Shown piece by piece: positions 22,819 through 32,037 of a stretch of 64,000 nt of DNA; the first letter of the stretch is position 1; the number at the start of each line of letters is the position of its first letter. The translations under genes were made by a program, and so were the position numbers. This DNA is from Streptomyces ardesiacus. Lineage in GTDB: Bacteria > Actinomycetota > Actinomycetes > Streptomycetales > Streptomycetaceae. The notes under the pieces were generated by a model. That model searched no databases, had not been told where the DNA came from, and saw nothing but the letters and a program-made list of their open reading frames with translations. The stretch covers positions 620,001 to 684,000 of the forward strand of contig NZ_BEWC01000005.1 in assembly GCF_003112575.1 (NCBI RefSeq). Direction: 5' to 3'.

Positions 22819-24845
22819 GTGACCGGTACTGGTGGTGTGGAGATGGGCGCGCTCGCGGCGCGCACCAGGGCGCTGGCGGTGCTGCGGGTCCGCAGCCGCG
22901 CGCTGGCCGTGGCCCTGCTGCCCGCCGCCGCGGCCGTGATCCTCCTGGTCGGCGGGTCCACCGGGCGCCTCGTGGGCGCGGGCTGGGACGTCGTCCGCTG
23001 GATCGTGTGCGTCCTCGCGCTGCTCGTCCTGCTGGCCGCCGCCGGGGTCGCCCTGGTCGTGACCCGCTCCAGGCCCGCCGTGACCCCCACGGTCACGGTC
23101 GCCGAGGAGTCGGCGCCCGAGCTGTACCGGATGGTGCGGGACCTGGCCGACCGGCTCGACGTCCCCGCCCCCTCGGCGATAGCGCTCACCCCGGACTGCG
23201 ACAGCTGGCTGGAGGACCGTCCCCCTCCGCGCCACGCACCGCCCCCCGCGGACGGGCCCGACGACGTCCTGCCCGGCCTGGGCGACGCGGCCCGCCGTCG
23301 GAGTGCCGTCGCGGCGCCCGTCCTGGTCATCGGCTCGCCGTTCCTGTGGTGGATGCGGGTGGGCGAGCTGCGCGCCGTCCTCGCCCCGTCGTCGCCGGTA
23401 CGGGACCCTCGGCGCACCCCGACATAGCCGCGGCCCGGCGCTTCATACGGGGCTTGGACGCCGCGGTGGCGGTGGCCTCGGCGGGCCGGCGCGACCCGCT
23501 GTCCCGGACGGCGTGCGCGGGCCTGGGCTGGGTGTCGCGGTTCCTGCTGCGCAGCTGCCGGGGGCACGCGGCCGAGATGGAGCGCGGGGTCGCGGCCGCG
23601 GCGTCCGAGCGTGCACAGGCGGTGGACTACGGACTGCGGATCGTCGCGCAGGAGCAGGTCGGGCTCGCCTACGCGGGCTGGGACCGGTTGCTGACCCGGG
23701 TGGCGCTGCCCGCCTGGCGGATGGGCCGCTGGCCCTCGCGGCTGGACGTGGGCGTCGTCGCCGCCCTCACGGAGCTGTCCCGCCGCGACCGCCTGGCCGA
23801 GGGCTTCGCCTCCCGCCTGGGCGAGCGTCCCGCCTGTGACCTGCTGGAGGAGCCCGGGGCGATGGACGAGGCGGTCTCCCTCCTCGCCGCACGCCTCTTC
23901 CACGGAGGGCCGGCCGAGACCGGTCCGGACTGGTCGCCGGTCGGATGGGACGCCTATCCCGAAGAGGTCGTCGACCGGACCTGGCGCACGGACGCGGCCC
24001 GCCTGCACCGGGTGCTCGACACCCTGGGCGTCCGCCGCACCGCCGGGGGCGGCGCACCGGACACGGACGACCCGACCCTGGCCCGCGTCCTGGACCACCT
24101 CACGACCCCGGACCCCGGCACCCCTCCCACGGGCGAGGACCCCGACACCGCCGCCGGCCCCCGGTCCAGGAGCGGCACCCCCGCCGACGCGGACACCGGC
24201 CCGCCCGCCGGGTCGTGGGCGGCAAGCGGCACCCCCGCCCGGCCGCCCGCCCCGGACCCCGACGGCCGGTACGGCGACCGGAACGCCCGGCACCCTCAGC
24301 CCGCCGACCCCGCCGACCCCGCCGACCCCGCCGACCCCGCCGCCCCGCATCCGGCGTACGCCGACCCCGCCACCCCCCTCGACGACGAGGACGACCTCGC
24401 CGGCACCACGGCCCGGGGTGCGGCCCTCGCCGCCGGGCTCACTGCGCAGCTGGCCCGCGAGGAGGCACGGGCGCTGCCCGCCGGAGCCGGGATCGCCTCC
24501 TCCCCCTCCTCGCCCTCCTCCCCCTCCTCCGCGCCCCCGGGGCCCGACGCCGCCCTCTGGGACGACCGCGTACTCCCCCTCCTGCCGTTGCAGCCCCCGC
24601 GCACCGGACGCGAGATCCTCACCGCGCACATCACGGCGATGGTCTGCTGCGCGGCGATGGACACCGCAGGAGCCGTTCCCGGCCTCGACTGGCTCGACGG
24701 GCCGTCGCTCCTGCTCGACGGCGCCCGTACCGCGGACCTGGAGCCCAGCGTGCTCAGCCTCGTCGAGACGGGCGACCCGGGCCCGCTGCGCGCCTGGATG
24801 ACCGAGCTCGGCATACGCCCGGAGAAGCCGGTGCGTCTGGTCTGA
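22819..24845 (+). pseudogene. M48 peptidase-like membrane protein, frameshifted near 23388
   Basis: The N-terminal frame (22819-23427) encodes MTGTGGVEMGALAARTRALA..., two membrane helices and PVLVIGSPFLWWMRVGELRAVLAP, then runs into a stop. The frame beginning around 23390 continues with VVAGTGPSAHPDIAAARRF to 24845 (about 480 residues), ending RPEKPVRLV. Adding one G in CCCCGTCGTCG (about 23385-23392) would join them as VLAPVVAGTG, so a one-base deletion is likely, real or from sequencing. The joined segment aligns with the GELRAVLAHELGH helix of M48 proteases, but HExxH is replaced (APVVAG), so even the intact protein would be a non-catalytic relative. A PAD-repeat linker lies near 24300-24345. 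Confidence 0.6.
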
Positions 24846-25037
24846 CGCCCGCGCCGTCCCCCGGCCCCGCGCACCGACGGACCCGAGCGAAGCGGACGCT
24901 CCCATTCCACTTTCGGCCACTTCGCGACGAACCGTGACAGCCCGCGTGCGAAATGTGATGTGCTGGGACCGATCGCGCACATGGCAAAGGCGTTCGTCAT
25001 ACGCACGACCACGGGGGACGAGGGAGGGGACTGTCCC

Positions 25038-26507
25038 ATGGGGCCCGAGCAGATCCGCCGCTGGGAGTCGGGAGCACTCGCGCACGCCGTGACGGACCCC
25101 TTCGGACAGGGTCCGGTGCCGTGGCTGCGCGGCGGCGAGACGTACTTCGGCGACACCGGCCAGGTGGTCCCGTGGTACGCCGACCAGGACCGTTCCGGCA
25201 CCGGCGGCGGCACCGGCGGAGGACCCCGCGCCGCCGACGACGTCGGCCGCCAGATCAAGGGCTTCACCGCGACGGGAGCCGTCGCCCCCGGCGAGGCCAT
25301 CGACTTCCACGTCACCGTCGACCCGCCGCAGGAGTTCGGCGTCGACATCTACCGGATCGGCCACTACGGCGGTGACGGCGCCGCCAAGATCACCACCAGC
25401 CCCCGCCTGTCCGGCATCGTCCAGCCCGCGCCGCTCACCGCCGACCGCACGGTCTCCTGCCACCACTGGTGGCAGTCCTGGCGGCTGCAGATCCCCTCGT
25501 ACTGGAGCATCGGCGCGTACGTGGCCGTCCTGACCACCGCCGACGGCTACCGCTCCCACGTGCCCTTCACGGTCCGCGACAACCACCCGGCCGACCTGCT
25601 CCTCCTCCTGCCGGACGTCACCTGGCAGGCGTACAACCTCTACCCGGAGGACGGCCGCACCGGCGCCAGCCTTTACCACGCCTGGGACGAGGAGGGCCGG
25701 CTCCTCGGCGAGGCGGACGCCGCGACGACCGTCTCCTTCGACCGCCCGTACGCCGGCGCGGGTCTGCCCCTCCACGTGGGCCACGCCTACGACTTCATCC
25801 GTTTCGCCGAGCGCTACGGCTACGACGTCGCCTACGCCGACGCCCGCGACCTGCACTCCGGCCGCGTCGACCCGGCCCGCTACCGGGGCCTGGTCTTCCC
25901 CGGCCACGACGAGTACTGGTCCAGCGCCATGCGCCGCACCGCGGAACTGGCCCGCGAGCAGGGGACGTCCCTGGTCTTCCTCTCCGCCAACACCATGTAC
26001 TGGCAGGTGGAGCTGGCCCCTTCCCCCTCCGGCGTCCCCGACCGCCTGCTGACCTGCCGCAAGCGCAAGGGGCCCGGCCGGCCGGCGCTGTGGCGGGAGA
26101 TCGACCGCCCCGAGCAGCAACTGCTCGGCATCCAGTACGCCGGCCGGGTCCCCGAACCGCACCCGATGATCGTCCGCAACGCCGGTCACTGGCTCTGGGA
26201 GGCCACCGGGGCGCACGAGGGCGACGAGATCGAGGACCTGGTGGCGGGCGAGGCCGACCGCTACTTCCCGCGCACCGCGCTCCCCGACCACGACGAGCGG
26301 GTCCTGCTAGCCCACTCCCCGTACACCGACGCCGACGGCGTCCGGCGCCACCAGGAGACGTCCCTGTACCGGGCACCGTCGGGCGCCTGGGTCTTCGCGT
26401 CCGGCACCTTCGCCTGGTCCCCGGCGCTGGACCGTCCCGGCCACGTGGACCCGCGGATCCAGCGCGCCACCGCCAACCTCCTGGACCGCATCTGCAAACG
26501 GGACTGA
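25038..26507 (+). CDS. N,N-dimethylformamidase beta-subunit-like domain protein
   Basis: 489 residues from an ATG with AGGGAGGGG eight bases upstream. The large part matches the C-terminal domain of N,N-dimethylformamidase large subunits: IYRIGHYGGDGA, TWQAYNLYPEDGRTGASLYHAW, VSFDRPYAGAG, YDFIRFAERYGYDVAYADA, VFPGHDEYWSSAMRR and LVFLSANTMYWQVEL. Streptomyces carry such proteins without the small DMFase subunit; the real substrate is unknown. It is not visibly part of an operon, being 118 bases before purC on the same strand. Confidence 0.8.
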   Translation: MGPEQIRRWESGALAHAVTDPFGQGPVPWLRGGETYFGDTGQVVPWYADQDRSGTGGGTGGGPRAADDVGRQIKGFTATGAVAPGEAIDFHVTVDPPQEFGVDIYRIGHYGGDGAAKITTSPRLSGIVQPAPLTADRTVSCHHWWQSWRLQIPSYWSIGAYVAVLTTADGYRSHVPFTVRDNHPADLLLLLPDVTWQAYNLYPEDGRTGASLYHAWDEEGRLLGEADAATTVSFDRPYAGAGLPLHVGHAYDFIRFAERYGYDVAYADARDLHSGRVDPARYRGLVFPGHDEYWSSAMRRTAELAREQGTSLVFLSANTMYWQVELAPSPSGVPDRLLTCRKRKGPGRPALWREIDRPEQQLLGIQYAGRVPEPHPMIVRNAGHWLWEATGAHEGDEIEDLVAGEADRYFPRTALPDHDERVLLAHSPYTDADGVRRHQETSLYRAPSGAWVFASGTFAWSPALDRPGHVDPRIQRATANLLDRICKRD

Positions 26508-26589
26508 CCCGCGCACGCCACCCCCGCACGCTCACGCCGCCCCGCACGCCCCCGTCGCCCCGCCCGTCGCCCTCCCCGCGACGTACGGG

Positions 26590-26605
26590 ACAATCGACGT
26601 ATTGT
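26590..26605. promoter_or_regulatory. Small inverted repeat upstream of purC
   Basis: ACAAT-CGACGT-ATTGT, 22 bases before the purC start region, overlaps the expected promoter. Possible regulator site; no Streptomyces purine repressor site is known to me to compare with. Confidence 0.3.
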
Positions 26606-26626
26606 TCAGAACCACGGGGAGGAACC

Positions 26627-27526
26627 GTGTCCGGATTCGTTGAAAAGCCCGAGCCGCTCCAGGTTCCGGGCCTGGTGCATCTGCACACCGGCAAGGTGCG
26701 CGAGCTGTACCGGAACGAGGCGGGCGACCTCGTGATGGTCGCCAGCGACCGCATCTCCGCCTACGACTGGGTGCTGCCGACCGAGATCCCCGACAAGGGC
26801 CGGGTCCTCACCCAGCTCTCCCTGTGGTGGTTCGAGCAGCTCGCCGACCTGGTCCCGAACCACGTCCTGAGCAGCGAGCTGCCCCCCGGCGCCCCCGCCG
26901 ACTGGGAGGGCCGCGCCCTGGTCTGCAAGTCGCTGCGGATGGTCCCCGTGGAGTGCGTGGCCCGCGGCTACCTCACCGGCTCGGGCCTGGCGGAGTACGA
27001 CGAGTCCCGCACCGTCTGCGGCCTCGCCCTCCCCGAGGGCCTGGTCGACGGCTCGGAGCTGCCCGCCCCGATCTTCACCCCGGCCACCAAGGCCGAGGTC
27101 GGCGAGCACGACGAGAACGTCTCCTACGAGGAGGTCGCCCGCCAGGTCGGCCCGGACACGGCGGCCCGCCTGCGCCAGGCCACCCTCGCCGTCTACTCCC
27201 GCGCCCGGGACGTCGCCCGCGAGCGCGGCATCGTCCTCGCGGACACCAAGTTCGAGTTCGGCTTCGACGGGGACGACCTGGTCCTCGCCGACGAGGTCCT
27301 CACCCCGGACTCCTCCCGCTTCTGGCCGGCCGACCGGTGGCAGCCGGGCCGCGCGCAGCCGTCGTACGACAAGCAGTTCGTGCGGGACTGGCTGACCTCG
27401 GCCGAGTCCGGCTGGGACCGGCGGAGCGAGCAGCCCCCGCCGCCGCTGCCGCAGCAGGTCGTGGACGCCACCCGTGCCAAGTACGTGGAGGCGTACGAGC
27501 TGCTGACCGGCCAGGCCTGGTCGTAG
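26627..27526 (+). CDS. purC: Phosphoribosylaminoimidazole-succinocarboxamide synthase
   Basis: 299 residues from GTG after GGGGAGGAA. SAICAR synthetase, joining aspartate to CAIR with ATP (purine step 7). Family motifs are clear: HTGKVRELY, VASDRISAYDWVLPTEIPDKG, VECVARGYLTGSGL, FTPATKAEVGEHDENV and LADTKFEFGF, ending with DEVLTPDSSRFWP. A terminator follows and then a convergent tRNA-Gly. Confidence 0.97.
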   Translation: MSGFVEKPEPLQVPGLVHLHTGKVRELYRNEAGDLVMVASDRISAYDWVLPTEIPDKGRVLTQLSLWWFEQLADLVPNHVLSSELPPGAPADWEGRALVCKSLRMVPVECVARGYLTGSGLAEYDESRTVCGLALPEGLVDGSELPAPIFTPATKAEVGEHDENVSYEEVARQVGPDTAARLRQATLAVYSRARDVARERGIVLADTKFEFGFDGDDLVLADEVLTPDSSRFWPADRWQPGRAQPSYDKQFVRDWLTSAESGWDRRSEQPPPPLPQQVVDATRAKYVEAYELLTGQAWS

Positions 27527-27543
27527 CGGGTACGGACACGAAG

Positions 27544-27571
27544 AAGCCCCCCGGCCGGAGCCGGGGGGCTT
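27544..27571. terminator. Terminator between purC and tRNA-Gly
   Basis: Perfect 12-bp stem AAGCCCCCCGGC (27544-27555) with complement 27560-27571 and loop CGGA; can act for purC and the convergent tRNA-Gly. Confidence 0.85.
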
Positions 27572-27577
27572 GTCCAC

Positions 27578-27653
27578 TGGAGCGAACGACGAGGTTCGAA
27601 CTCGCGACCTCAACCTTGGCAAGGTTGCGCTCTACCAACTGAGCTACGTTCGC
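27578..27653 (-). tRNA. tRNA-Gly(GCC), copy 1
   Basis: Minus-strand cloverleaf: acceptor GCGAACG/CGTTCGC, D-arm GTAGCTCAGTTGGTAGAGC, anticodon arm CAACCTTGCCAAGGTTG with anticodon GCC, T-loop GTTCGAACC, and encoded CCA (27578-27580). Confidence 0.95.
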
Positions 27654-27690
27654 ACGGTGCGTCGTGGGTTTCCCCGTGGCGCGAGAGCCA

Positions 27691-28299
27691 CTATACCCAA
27701 CCCCGCTCCCGTGCGAGACGCACCGCCGCGTGCCGGTTCTCCGCCCCGAGCTTGGTCGCGGCGGACGACAGGTAGTTCCGCACGGTCCCCTCGGCGAGTG
27801 CGGCGCGCTCGGCGATCTCCGCCACGGGCGCCCCGTCGGCGGCGTGCTCCAGCACCTCGGCCTCGCGCGCGGTCAGCGGCGAGTCCCCGGCGGAGATCGC
27901 GTCGGCGGCCAACTCGGGGTCGACGTACCGGTTTCCGGCGTGCACCGTGCGGATCAGCTCGGCGAGCCGCTGGGCGCTGACCGTCTTGGGGACGAACCCG
28001 CGCACCCCCGCCGCGAGCGCCCGCTTCAGGTGTCCGGGGCGCCCGTGACTGGTCACGATCAGCACCTTGCAGGCGGGCAGCTCGGCCCGCAGTGATGTGG
28101 CGACCTTCACACCGTCGGCGCCGGGCATCTGGAGATCCAGCACGGCGACGTCCGGGGCGTGCGCCCGCGCCATCGCCAGTGCCTCGGGGCCGGTGGCCGC
28201 CTCGGCGACGACGACCAGGTCGTCCTCCAGGGCCAGCAGGGCGGCCAGCGCCCCGCGGATGAGGTGCTCGTCGTCGGCGAGCAGGACGCGCACGGTCAC
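27691..28299 (-). CDS. LuxR/NarL-type response regulator
   Basis: 202 residues, GTG start overlapping the kinase stop (GTGA). Receiver domain: acidic pocket LADDEH, phosphoacceptor Asp in VAVLDLQMPG, conserved Thr/Ser (IVTSHG) and Lys in FVPKTVSA. C-terminal HTH_LuxR: LTAREAEVLEHAADGAPVAE then GTVRNYLSSAATKLGAENR. Partner of the adjacent histidine kinase; both lie upstream-to-downstream after an ABC exporter pair, the common DesKR-like arrangement, so control of that exporter is inferred. Confidence 0.93.
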   Translation of the reverse strand: MTVRVLLADDEHLIRGALAALLALEDDLVVVAEAATGPEALAMARAHAPDVAVLDLQMPGADGVKVATSLRAELPACKVLIVTSHGRPGHLKRALAAGVRGFVPKTVSAQRLAELIRTVHAGNRYVDPELAADAISAGDSPLTAREAEVLEHAADGAPVAEIAERAALAEGTVRNYLSSAATKLGAENRHAAVRLARERGWV

Positions 28300-29630
28300 G
28301 ACGCCACCTCCAGTGCGGCCCCGGCCGCGGGGGCGGGCAGCGGCACCTCGGCCGTCAGCCGGAACACGCCCTTGCCGACGGGGCCCGCCCGCAGCGTGCC
28401 GTCCACCGCGGAGAGCCGTTCCCGCAGCCCCGCGAGCCCGGAGCCGCCGCCCGAGCCGGCCCCACCGGCCCCACCGGCCGCACCGGCCGGACTGCCGGAG
28501 CCGGCCGAGGGGCCGTCCGCCCCGGTCTCCGCCGCCCCGTCGTTCTCCACCGTCAGCACTACCCGCCCCTTCGACGTCCGCACCGTCACCGCGACCTTCT
28601 TCGCGTCCCCGTGCCGCAGCACGTTCGTGGTCGCCTCCCGTACCACCCAGCCGAGCGCCGACTGCACCTCCGCGGGCAGGCCGCTCGCCTCCCCGGTGAC
28701 CTTCGCCACGATGCCGGCCGCCGACAGCACGCCGCGGGCGCCGGCCAGTTCCACCTCCAGGGCGGCCTCCCGGTAGCCGCGCACGACGTCCCGGACCTCG
28801 CGCTGCGACTCCTGGGCGATGCGCTGCACCTCGATCATCTGCTCCACCGCCTCGGGGCGGCCGCGCCGGGACAACTGGACGGCCAGCTCGCTCTTGAGGG
28901 CGATCACCGCCAGGTTGCGCCCCATCACGTCGTGCAGGTCCCGGCCGAACCGCAGCCGCTCCTCGGCGACGGCGAGCCTGCTCCGGGTCTCCTTGGCGTC
29001 GTCGAGCGCGTAGACCGCGTTGAGCAGCCAGAGGGAGAACAGCGAGGTCACCGCGAGGAACCCGCCGGTCACGAACACGAGGCCGGCCAGCACGACCGAC
29101 GCGAGGACCGGCATCCCCAGGGGGAACGTCAGGAGCCCCGCGCCCACCGCGAAGGCGCCGACGACGGCGATCATGCGCCGCCGGCCGCTCACCCCGAGCG
29201 TGATGACACCGGCGCCGAAGCACAGGACCCCGCCGTAGACCGAGCCCGCCGCGGTCTCCACCTCGCCGGCCGGTCCGCGCTCCGCGATCGCGACCGCGAC
29301 GACCGAGACCACGGCGCTGACCGCGCCGAGCACCCACATGAGCCGCACCGGCTGCGGCCGCCGGCCGCGCGTCCAGTCCAGGGCCCGGGACGCGACCAGC
29401 ATGCAGACGGCGGCGTGCGCGGCGACCAGCAGGCACAGCACGGTGGCGAGCCCGGCGCCGGTCCGGCCGTAGGCGGTCACCCCCAGCGCGAACACCTCGA
29501 TGACCGCGAAGAAGTGGAACGACCACCGCGTGTACGTCTCCACCTTCTCCGGCGTGCTCTTGAGCCGCCACCATCCGCCCGGCCTGCGCATCCGTCCGCC
29601 ATTCCCGCTCGCCTCGTACGCCCCGCGCAC
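28296..29630 (-). CDS. DesK-type sensor histidine kinase
   Basis: 444 residues from a GTG; an ATG 13 codons later (MRRPGGWWRLKSTPEK) is also plausible. Five to six N-terminal membrane helices (about 35-220) form the sensor. HisKA_3 box: RLRFGRDLHDVMGRNLAVIA with the phosphorylated His in DLHDVMG. HATPase region: VVREATTNVLRHGDAKKV and GSGLAGLRERLSAVDG, interrupted by a Gly/Ala/Ser-rich insert of about 40 residues. Four-base overlap with the response regulator gene; 21 bases after the ABC permease gene. Confidence 0.92.
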   Translation of the reverse strand: MRGAYEASGNGGRMRRPGGWWRLKSTPEKVETYTRWSFHFFAVIEVFALGVTAYGRTGAGLATVLCLLVAAHAAVCMLVASRALDWTRGRRPQPVRLMWVLGAVSAVVSVVAVAIAERGPAGEVETAAGSVYGGVLCFGAGVITLGVSGRRRMIAVVGAFAVGAGLLTFPLGMPVLASVVLAGLVFVTGGFLAVTSLFSLWLLNAVYALDDAKETRSRLAVAEERLRFGRDLHDVMGRNLAVIALKSELAVQLSRRGRPEAVEQMIEVQRIAQESQREVRDVVRGYREAALEVELAGARGVLSAAGIVAKVTGEASGLPAEVQSALGWVVREATTNVLRHGDAKKVAVTVRTSKGRVVLTVENDGAAETGADGPSAGSGSPAGAAGGAGGAGSGGGSGLAGLRERLSAVDGTLRAGPVGKGVFRLTAEVPLPAPAAGAALEVAS

Positions 29631-29651
29631 GTCCCCGCCCGCCCTCGTACG

Positions 29652-30467
29652 TCAGTGCCGCGGCTCCCACCGGAACCACCGTCGTACAGCAAACACCGCG
29701 AGCACGGTCCAGGCCACCGCCGTCGCCAGGGCGCCCAGCGTCTCGGCCGCCGACAGGTCGCCGGTCCAGCCGCCGCGCACCAGGGTGATGACGGGGGTCA
29801 GCGGCAGCAGCTCGCACACGGAGGCCAGCCGGTCGGGAAGCAGGTCGAGCGGGAAGAACAGGCCCGAGCCGAGCATCGAGAGGAAGGTGAACGGCAGCGG
29901 CGTGACCTGCGCGCTCTCGCCGGTCTTGGTGAAGCTCGCGGTGGCCGCCGCGAGCGCGGCGCACATCACCAGACCCAGCAGCAGACCGACGACGGCCAGG
30001 TGCGGGGCCGGCGGCGCCGGCAGGTCGAGCAGCGCGACGCAGCCCGCCGCGAGCAGCAGCGACTGCACGAGCCCGCTGAGGACGGCCGGCAGGGCGGACC
30101 CGCCGAGGATCTCCACGTCCCGCAGCTCACCGGTGCGCAGCCGCTTGAGGACGAGTTCCTCGCGCCGGACGACGAAGACGCCGACCAGGGCCGAGTAGAC
30201 GGCGAACAGCAGCGAGAAGCCGATCGCGGCGGGCAGCACGAGCGTGCCGATGGTCAGCCCGGCCTTGCCGAGGTCCATCTCCTCGGCCCCCGCCCGCACG
30301 CTGAACGGCATCACGAACGGGATGAACAGCGCGGCGAAGACGGTGCCCTTGTTCCGCCCCAGCAGGATCAGCTCGGCGCGGGCCAGGGCCGTCATGCGGC
30401 TCATCGGTGTGGTGGTCGCGGTCCCGGCGGCGCGCTCGGCGCGGGCCGGTGTGTCCGTGGCGCTCAT
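29652..30467 (-). CDS. ABC-2 type exporter permease
   Basis: 271 residues, ATG overlapping the ATPase stop (ATGA). Six membrane helices with the ABC-2 layout: an N-terminal cytoplasmic helix, LILLGRNKGTVFAALFIPFVMPF as helix 1, and the LLPLTPVITLVRGGW segment before the last helix. Works with the ATPase encoded just upstream; substrate not predictable. The pair is followed by the kinase and regulator genes. Confidence 0.9.
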   Translation of the reverse strand: MSATDTPARAERAAGTATTTPMSRMTALARAELILLGRNKGTVFAALFIPFVMPFSVRAGAEEMDLGKAGLTIGTLVLPAAIGFSLLFAVYSALVGVFVVRREELVLKRLRTGELRDVEILGGSALPAVLSGLVQSLLLAAGCVALLDLPAPPAPHLAVVGLLLGLVMCAALAAATASFTKTGESAQVTPLPFTFLSMLGSGLFFPLDLLPDRLASVCELLPLTPVITLVRGGWTGDLSAAETLGALATAVAWTVLAVFAVRRWFRWEPRH

Positions 30468-31504
30468 GCCGCGTACTCCTGCTTCGTCCGGTTCCCCTGC
30501 TTCGTCTGGTTCCCCTGCTTCGTCTGGTGCCTCTGGTTCGTCCCGCCCGTGCCGGTCGTGGGGGCGGGCGCCTGCCCGGACACCTTCTTGGCGATGCTGA
30601 GGAAGGCCTCCTCCAGGGACGCCGAGCGCACGTCCAGGCGGCGCAGCTCCACCCCGGCCTGCCCGGCCCACACCAGCAGGCCGGTGGCGGCGCGCTGGAG
30701 TTCCCGGGTGCGCAGCTTGACCATCCGTCCCTCGGACTCGTGGTCGTCGACGCCCAGTTCGGCCAGCGGCGGCAGGTCGCCCACGAAGTAGCCCTCGGGC
30801 AGTTCGAAGGAGATGTGGGAGGGCTGCGCGGCGGTCACCTCGGCGGGGGTGCCGGTGGTGGCGATCCGGCCGTCGTGCATGATCGCGAGCCGGTCGGCGA
30901 GGTTCTCGGCCTCTTCCAGGTAGTGCGTGGTCAGCAGCACGGTCGTACCGCCGTCGCGCAGCGTGCTCACCAACTCCCAGGTGTCCCGGCGGCCTTCGGC
31001 GTCCAGTCCGGTGGTGGGCTCGTCGAGGAAGAGCACCTCCGGGTCGCCGAGCAGGGCGAGTGCCAGGTCCAGGCGGCGCCGCTGGCCCCCGGACAACTGC
31101 TTCACGCGGGTGCCGGCCTTGGCCTCCAGTCCGACCAGGGCCAGCACCTCGGCCGGCGGCCGGGCACCGCTCACGCACCCCGCCCACATCCGCGCCGTCT
31201 CGGCGACGGTCAGCTCGGAGGGGAAGCCGCCCTCCTGGAGCATGACCCCGGTGCGGGGGCGTACGGCGGCGCGCTCGGTGTACGGGTCGTGCCCGAGGAC
31301 GCGCACCCGCCCGCCGGCCGGGGCGGCGAGCCCCTCCAGCAACTCGACCGTCGAGGTCTTCCCGGCGCCGTTGGTGCCGAGCAGGGCGAAGACCTCGCCG
31401 CGGCGCACGGAGAAGTCGACCCCGCGCACGGCCTCGAACCCGCCCCCGTACACACGCCGCAGGTCGGTGACCTCAATCACGTGTTCGTGTCCGTTGGTTT
31501 GCAT
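30464..31504 (-). CDS. ABC exporter ATP-binding protein (DrrA-like)
   Basis: 346 residues from ATG at 31504. Walker A LLGTNGAGKTSTVELL, Q-loop MLQEGGFP, signature LSGGQRRRLDLALALLG, Walker B VLFLDEPTTGLD and H-loop TTHYLEEAENLADR. The C-terminal extension (ASLEEAFLSIAKKVSG) is typical of DrrA-like drug exporters. It ends with an unusual polar tail of three hexapeptides (HQTKQG, NQTKQG, NRTKQE) made by an 18-base tandem repeat at 30478-30531. Confidence 0.93.
   Translation of the reverse strand: MQTNGHEHVIEVTDLRRVYGGGFEAVRGVDFSVRRGEVFALLGTNGAGKTSTVELLEGLAAPAGGRVRVLGHDPYTERAAVRPRTGVMLQEGGFPSELTVAETARMWAGCVSGARPPAEVLALVGLEAKAGTRVKQLSGGQRRRLDLALALLGDPEVLFLDEPTTGLDAEGRRDTWELVSTLRDGGTTVLLTTHYLEEAENLADRLAIMHDGRIATTGTPAEVTAAQPSHISFELPEGYFVGDLPPLAELGVDDHESEGRMVKLRTRELQRAATGLLVWAGQAGVELRRLDVRSASLEEAFLSIAKKVSGQAPAPTTGTGGTNQRHQTKQGNQTKQGNRTKQEYAA
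30478..30531 (-). repeat. Three 18-bp tandem units at the end of the ABC ATPase gene
   Basis: Units 30478-30495, 30496-30513 and 30514-30531 share CCTGCTTCGTC(T/C)GGT(T/G)CC. They keep frame and add six residues each to the ATPase tail. Confidence 0.85.
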
Positions 31505-31612
31505 GGCTCAAGCATTCCGGCGCCCGGGAGGGGACGACAGTGCGGGCCGTCATCACCGGGCATGACAAATGTCAGGGCCGGGGTGCGGGCCACCGCACCC
31601 GGACGCACGAAA

Positions 31613-31640
31613 AGACCCCGGTCCTGGAGGACCGGGGTCT
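31613..31640. terminator. Terminator downstream of tRNA-Gly copy 2
   Basis: Stem AGACCCCGGTCC (31613-31624) with complement 31629-31640 and loop TGGA, at the 3' side of the minus-strand tRNA. Confidence 0.85.
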
Positions 31641-31648
31641 CATTCCCG

Positions 31649-31721
31649 AGCGGACGACGAGGCTCGAACTCGCGACCTCAACCTTGGCAAGGTTGCGCTC
31701 TACCAACTGAGCTACGTCCGC
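31649..31721 (-). tRNA. tRNA-Gly(GCC), copy 2
   Basis: Acceptor GCGGACG/CGTCCGC, same D-arm and anticodon arm as copy 1 (anticodon GCC), T-loop GTTCGAGCC. No CCA is encoded, unlike copy 1. Confidence 0.95.
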
Positions 31722-31802
31722 ATGTGCTCCCGACCAGCTTTCACTGATCGGTGCGAGCACCAGCCTACCTGATCCAAACGGGTCGTCGGTACGGCGGTGC
31801 AG

Positions 31803-31874
31803 AGCGGGTGACAGGAATTGCACACTGCGCCTTCCCCCTGGAAGGGGGATGTTCTACTACTGAACTACACCCGC
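31803..31874 (-). tRNA. tRNA-Gly(TCC)
   Basis: Acceptor GCGGGTG/CACCCGC, D-arm TAGTTCAGTAGTAGAAC, anticodon arm TCCCCCTTCCAGGGGGA with anticodon TCC, T-arm TGTGCAATTCCTGTC. CCA not encoded. Together with the GCC copy just downstream it forms a tRNA-Gly pair that is probably co-transcribed. Confidence 0.93.
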
Positions 31875-32037
31875 GTGTTCCGTGAGCTGGGCCTTTCGGC
31901 CTCGCCCCTCGGCGTGCTCCAGACTTTAGCTGATCACCCGGGGTGCCGCGCAAGTCGGTTGCCGCGAGGGGCCGCTGAGCGCCCGTCGGCCGCCCGTGCC
32001 GGGCGGGCGGCCCGCCGTGCCGGCCGCGGCGGCGGGC

